NCBI GenBank assembly: GCA_030834765.1
Contig: JAUQXG010000102.1
Coordinates: forward strand, 1 to 7,476
DNA: 7,476 nt
Origin: Lutispora sp.
Lineage (GTDB): Bacteria > Bacillota > Clostridia > Lutisporales > Lutisporaceae
Reading direction: 5' to 3'
Within the stretch, counting starts at the first letter, position 1. Every line of letters starts with the position of its first letter. Under the pieces are notes generated by a model that saw only the letters and a list, made by a program, of their open reading frames with translations, was not told where the DNA came from and did no database searches. Positions 6,601-7,476 of this stretch are shown in pieces. The translations under genes were made by a program, and so were the position numbers.

Positions 6601-7476
6601 TAGGTCAAGTGCTTGAAGTTCACCTTGGTTTAGCTGCAAAAGCATTAGGCTGGAAAATAGCTACACCTGTATTTGACGGTGCAAATGAGGATAACATTAT
6701 GGAGACTATTGAATCAACAAATAAAGTTATTCAAACAAAGAAAAACCTTGGTATTATCAGGGAAAAAATTAAGTTAGCGCAGAAGGCAGCAGAAGAAGAG
6801 GATGGAGAGTATATAGCTCCAGACATCAGCCAAGAAAAATCAATTATAGCAGATTATATCAATGATAAGCTGTTTGAAATTGATCCTAATTTAATAGCTG
6901 TGAAGGATAGATTGCAAAAGACTGATTTAAAAGATACAAAAGAAATAGAAAGAATCATGAAACTGTTTGCAGAAAGCCCAATAGATGGCATTGATATGAA
7001 TAGAACCGGTAAGGTAAGACTAAGAGATGGAAGAACAGGAGAATACTTTGACAACACAGTAACAGTTGGATATATGTACATCCTGAAGCTATTGCATCTT
7101 GTTGACGATAAAATCCATGCTAGATCCACTGGACCATATTCACTAGTAACCCAGCAACCTCTTGGAGGAAAAGCTCAGTTCGGAGGCCAAAGATTTGGAG
7201 AGATGGAAGTTTGGGCTCTTGAAGCATACGGAGCGGCACATACCCTTCAAGAAATACTCACAGTGAAGTCAGATGATGTAGTTGGAAGGGTTAAGACTTA
7301 TGAAGCTATTGTAAAAGGTGAAAATATTCCGGAGCCTGGTGTTCCTGAGTCATTTAAAGTATTGATTAAAGAGCTTCAGAGTTTGGCATTGGATGTCAAA
7401 GTCCTCACAGGAGGAAATGAGGAAATCATGATTAAGGAATCTGTGGAAGAAGAGATAGAAGATTTGACTACAGATA
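3657..7476 (+). CDS. rpoB: DNA-directed RNA polymerase subunit beta (3' end outside window)
   Basis: The frame is open for 1,273 codons from the ATG at 3657 to the window edge. AAGGGGTG (3641-3648) supplies the ribosome binding site. The start [20 protein letters not shown] is typical of Firmicute RpoB; a GTG at 3660 is a less likely start. Landmarks are [20 protein letters not shown] (about residues 122-141), the rifampicin pocket from Gly482 with wild-type-like Asp491, His501 and Ser506 (E. coli 516, 526, 531), and [32 protein letters not shown] (936-947) carries the two lysines near the active centre (Lys938, Lys946), and the conserved [20 protein letters not shown] follows. RpoB forms the catalytic core with RpoC, normally the next gene. 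An insertion at about 1015-1116 makes it longer than the roughly 1,190 residues of B. subtilis RpoB. No frameshift is seen. Confidence 0.98.
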   Translation, partial: MVHPISVGKTQRMSYSKIDEVMDMPNLIEVQKNSYNWFLEEGLREVFHDVSPIQDYTGNLILEFVDYSIDGKPKYSVEECKERDVTYSAPLKVKIRLINKSTNEVKEQEVFMGDFPLMTEQGTFIINGAERVIVSQLVRSPGVYYAESIDKTGKKLHSATVIPNRGAWLEYEADSNDIMWIRIDRTRKIPITVFLRALGFGTDEQILNILGEDERIRATIDKDGTKSAEDGLLEVYKRLRPGEPPTVESSKALLESLFFDAKRYDLAKVGRYKFNKKLGVATRLSGQRLEKEIVDPRTGEVLAEAGEKVSREKAVKIQDAGVNEAIVIIEGKPVKILGNNTVNINDYLSFDISDLKIRERVNLSVLKSIIENDKSEAEIKEEIRSRIDELIPKHILIDDILASVNYGINLPNGIGNIDDIDHLGNRRLRSVGELLQNQFRIGLSRMERVVKERMTIQDIDVVTPQQLVNIRPVSAAIKEFFGSSQLSQFMDQTNPLAELTHKRRLSALGPGGLSRERAGFEVRDVHHSHYGRMCPIETPEGPNIGLIGSLSTYARINEYGFIEAPYRRVITPESGLKLVSEEIVYLTADVEDEFVVAQANEPLDEEGKFIHKRVTARFKHEIVIVPNAEVDFMDVSPKQVVSVATAMIPFLENDDANRALMGSNMQRQAVPLIQPDSPIIGTGMEYKAAVDSGVVLVTKENCVVEKVSANEVVTRNEKGEKRRYKLLKFIRSNQGTCINQRPMVKKGDVLKKGDAIADGPSTRLGEIGLGRNILIGFMTWEGYNYEDAILISEKLVKEDVFTSIHIEEYEADARDTKLGPEEITRDIPNVGEEALKDLDERGIIRIGAEVRSGDILVGKVTPKGETELTAEERLLRAIFGEKAREVRDTSLRVPHGESGMIVDVKVFTRENGDELSPGVNQLVRVYIAQKRKISVGDKMAGRHGNKGVISRVLPEEDMPFMPNGTPLQIVLNPLGVPSRMNIGQVLEVHLGLAAKALGWKIATPVFDGANEDNIMETIESTNKVIQTKKNLGIIREKIKLAQKAAEEEDGEYIAPDISQEKSIIADYINDKLFEIDPNLIAVKDRLQKTDLKDTKEIERIMKLFAESPIDGIDMNRTGKVRLRDGRTGEYFDNTVTVGYMYILKLLHLVDDKIHARSTGPYSLVTQQPLGGKAQFGGQRFGEMEVWALEAYGAAHTLQEILTVKSDDVVGRVKTYEAIVKGENIPEPGVPESFKVLIKELQSLALDVKVLTGGNEEIMIKESVEEEIEDLTTD

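Overview
The window is an AT-rich bacterial ribosomal-protein / RNA-polymerase locus in the order nusG (3' end) - rplK - rplA - rplJ - rplL - rpoB (5' part). All genes are on the + strand. The strong AGGAGG-type ribosome binding sites, low GC, gene order, and RpoB and L10-leader sequences fit a Firmicute of the class Clostridia. That placement is inferred from sequence style; no database was searched.

Region by region: 1-181 is the KOW-domain end of NusG. 212-637 is rplK (L11). A short 23S-rRNA-like L1 binding site (656-683) lies directly against the Shine-Dalgarno of rplA (698-1393, L1). A consensus-like promoter (1411-1439) then opens a separate rplJ-rplL unit. It drives an L10-leader RNA that ends in an intrinsic attenuator (1605-1641), followed by rplJ (1697-2200, L10), rplL (2228-2599, L7/L12) and a 17-bp perfect terminator hairpin (2611-2652). 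rpoB (3657 to the window end) has its own promoter (3453-3481) and a 170-nt leader with a terminator-like hairpin.

The unexpected part is the roughly 800-nt gap between the rplL terminator and the rpoB promoter. It has no credible gene. It holds two elements of almost identical length (2719-3027 and 3073-3382), each a long imperfect palindrome folding into one rod-like hairpin, placed head-to-head in opposite orientation. Aligned in the same sense, they share short sequence islands at matching positions. The helices between the islands have different sequences but stay paired. This looks like covariation in a structured RNA family, or a family of palindromic mobile elements under structural constraint. 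I do not recognise the family.

Functionally, the operon makes the L11/L1 stalk proteins, the L10-L7/L12 stalk and the RNA polymerase beta subunit. At least three regulatory layers are visible: L1 feedback at rplA, L10 feedback by attenuation at rplJL, and separate promoter/leader control of rpoB. RpoB also carries a charged insertion of about 85-90 residues near its C-terminal part that I do not expect in the core family.
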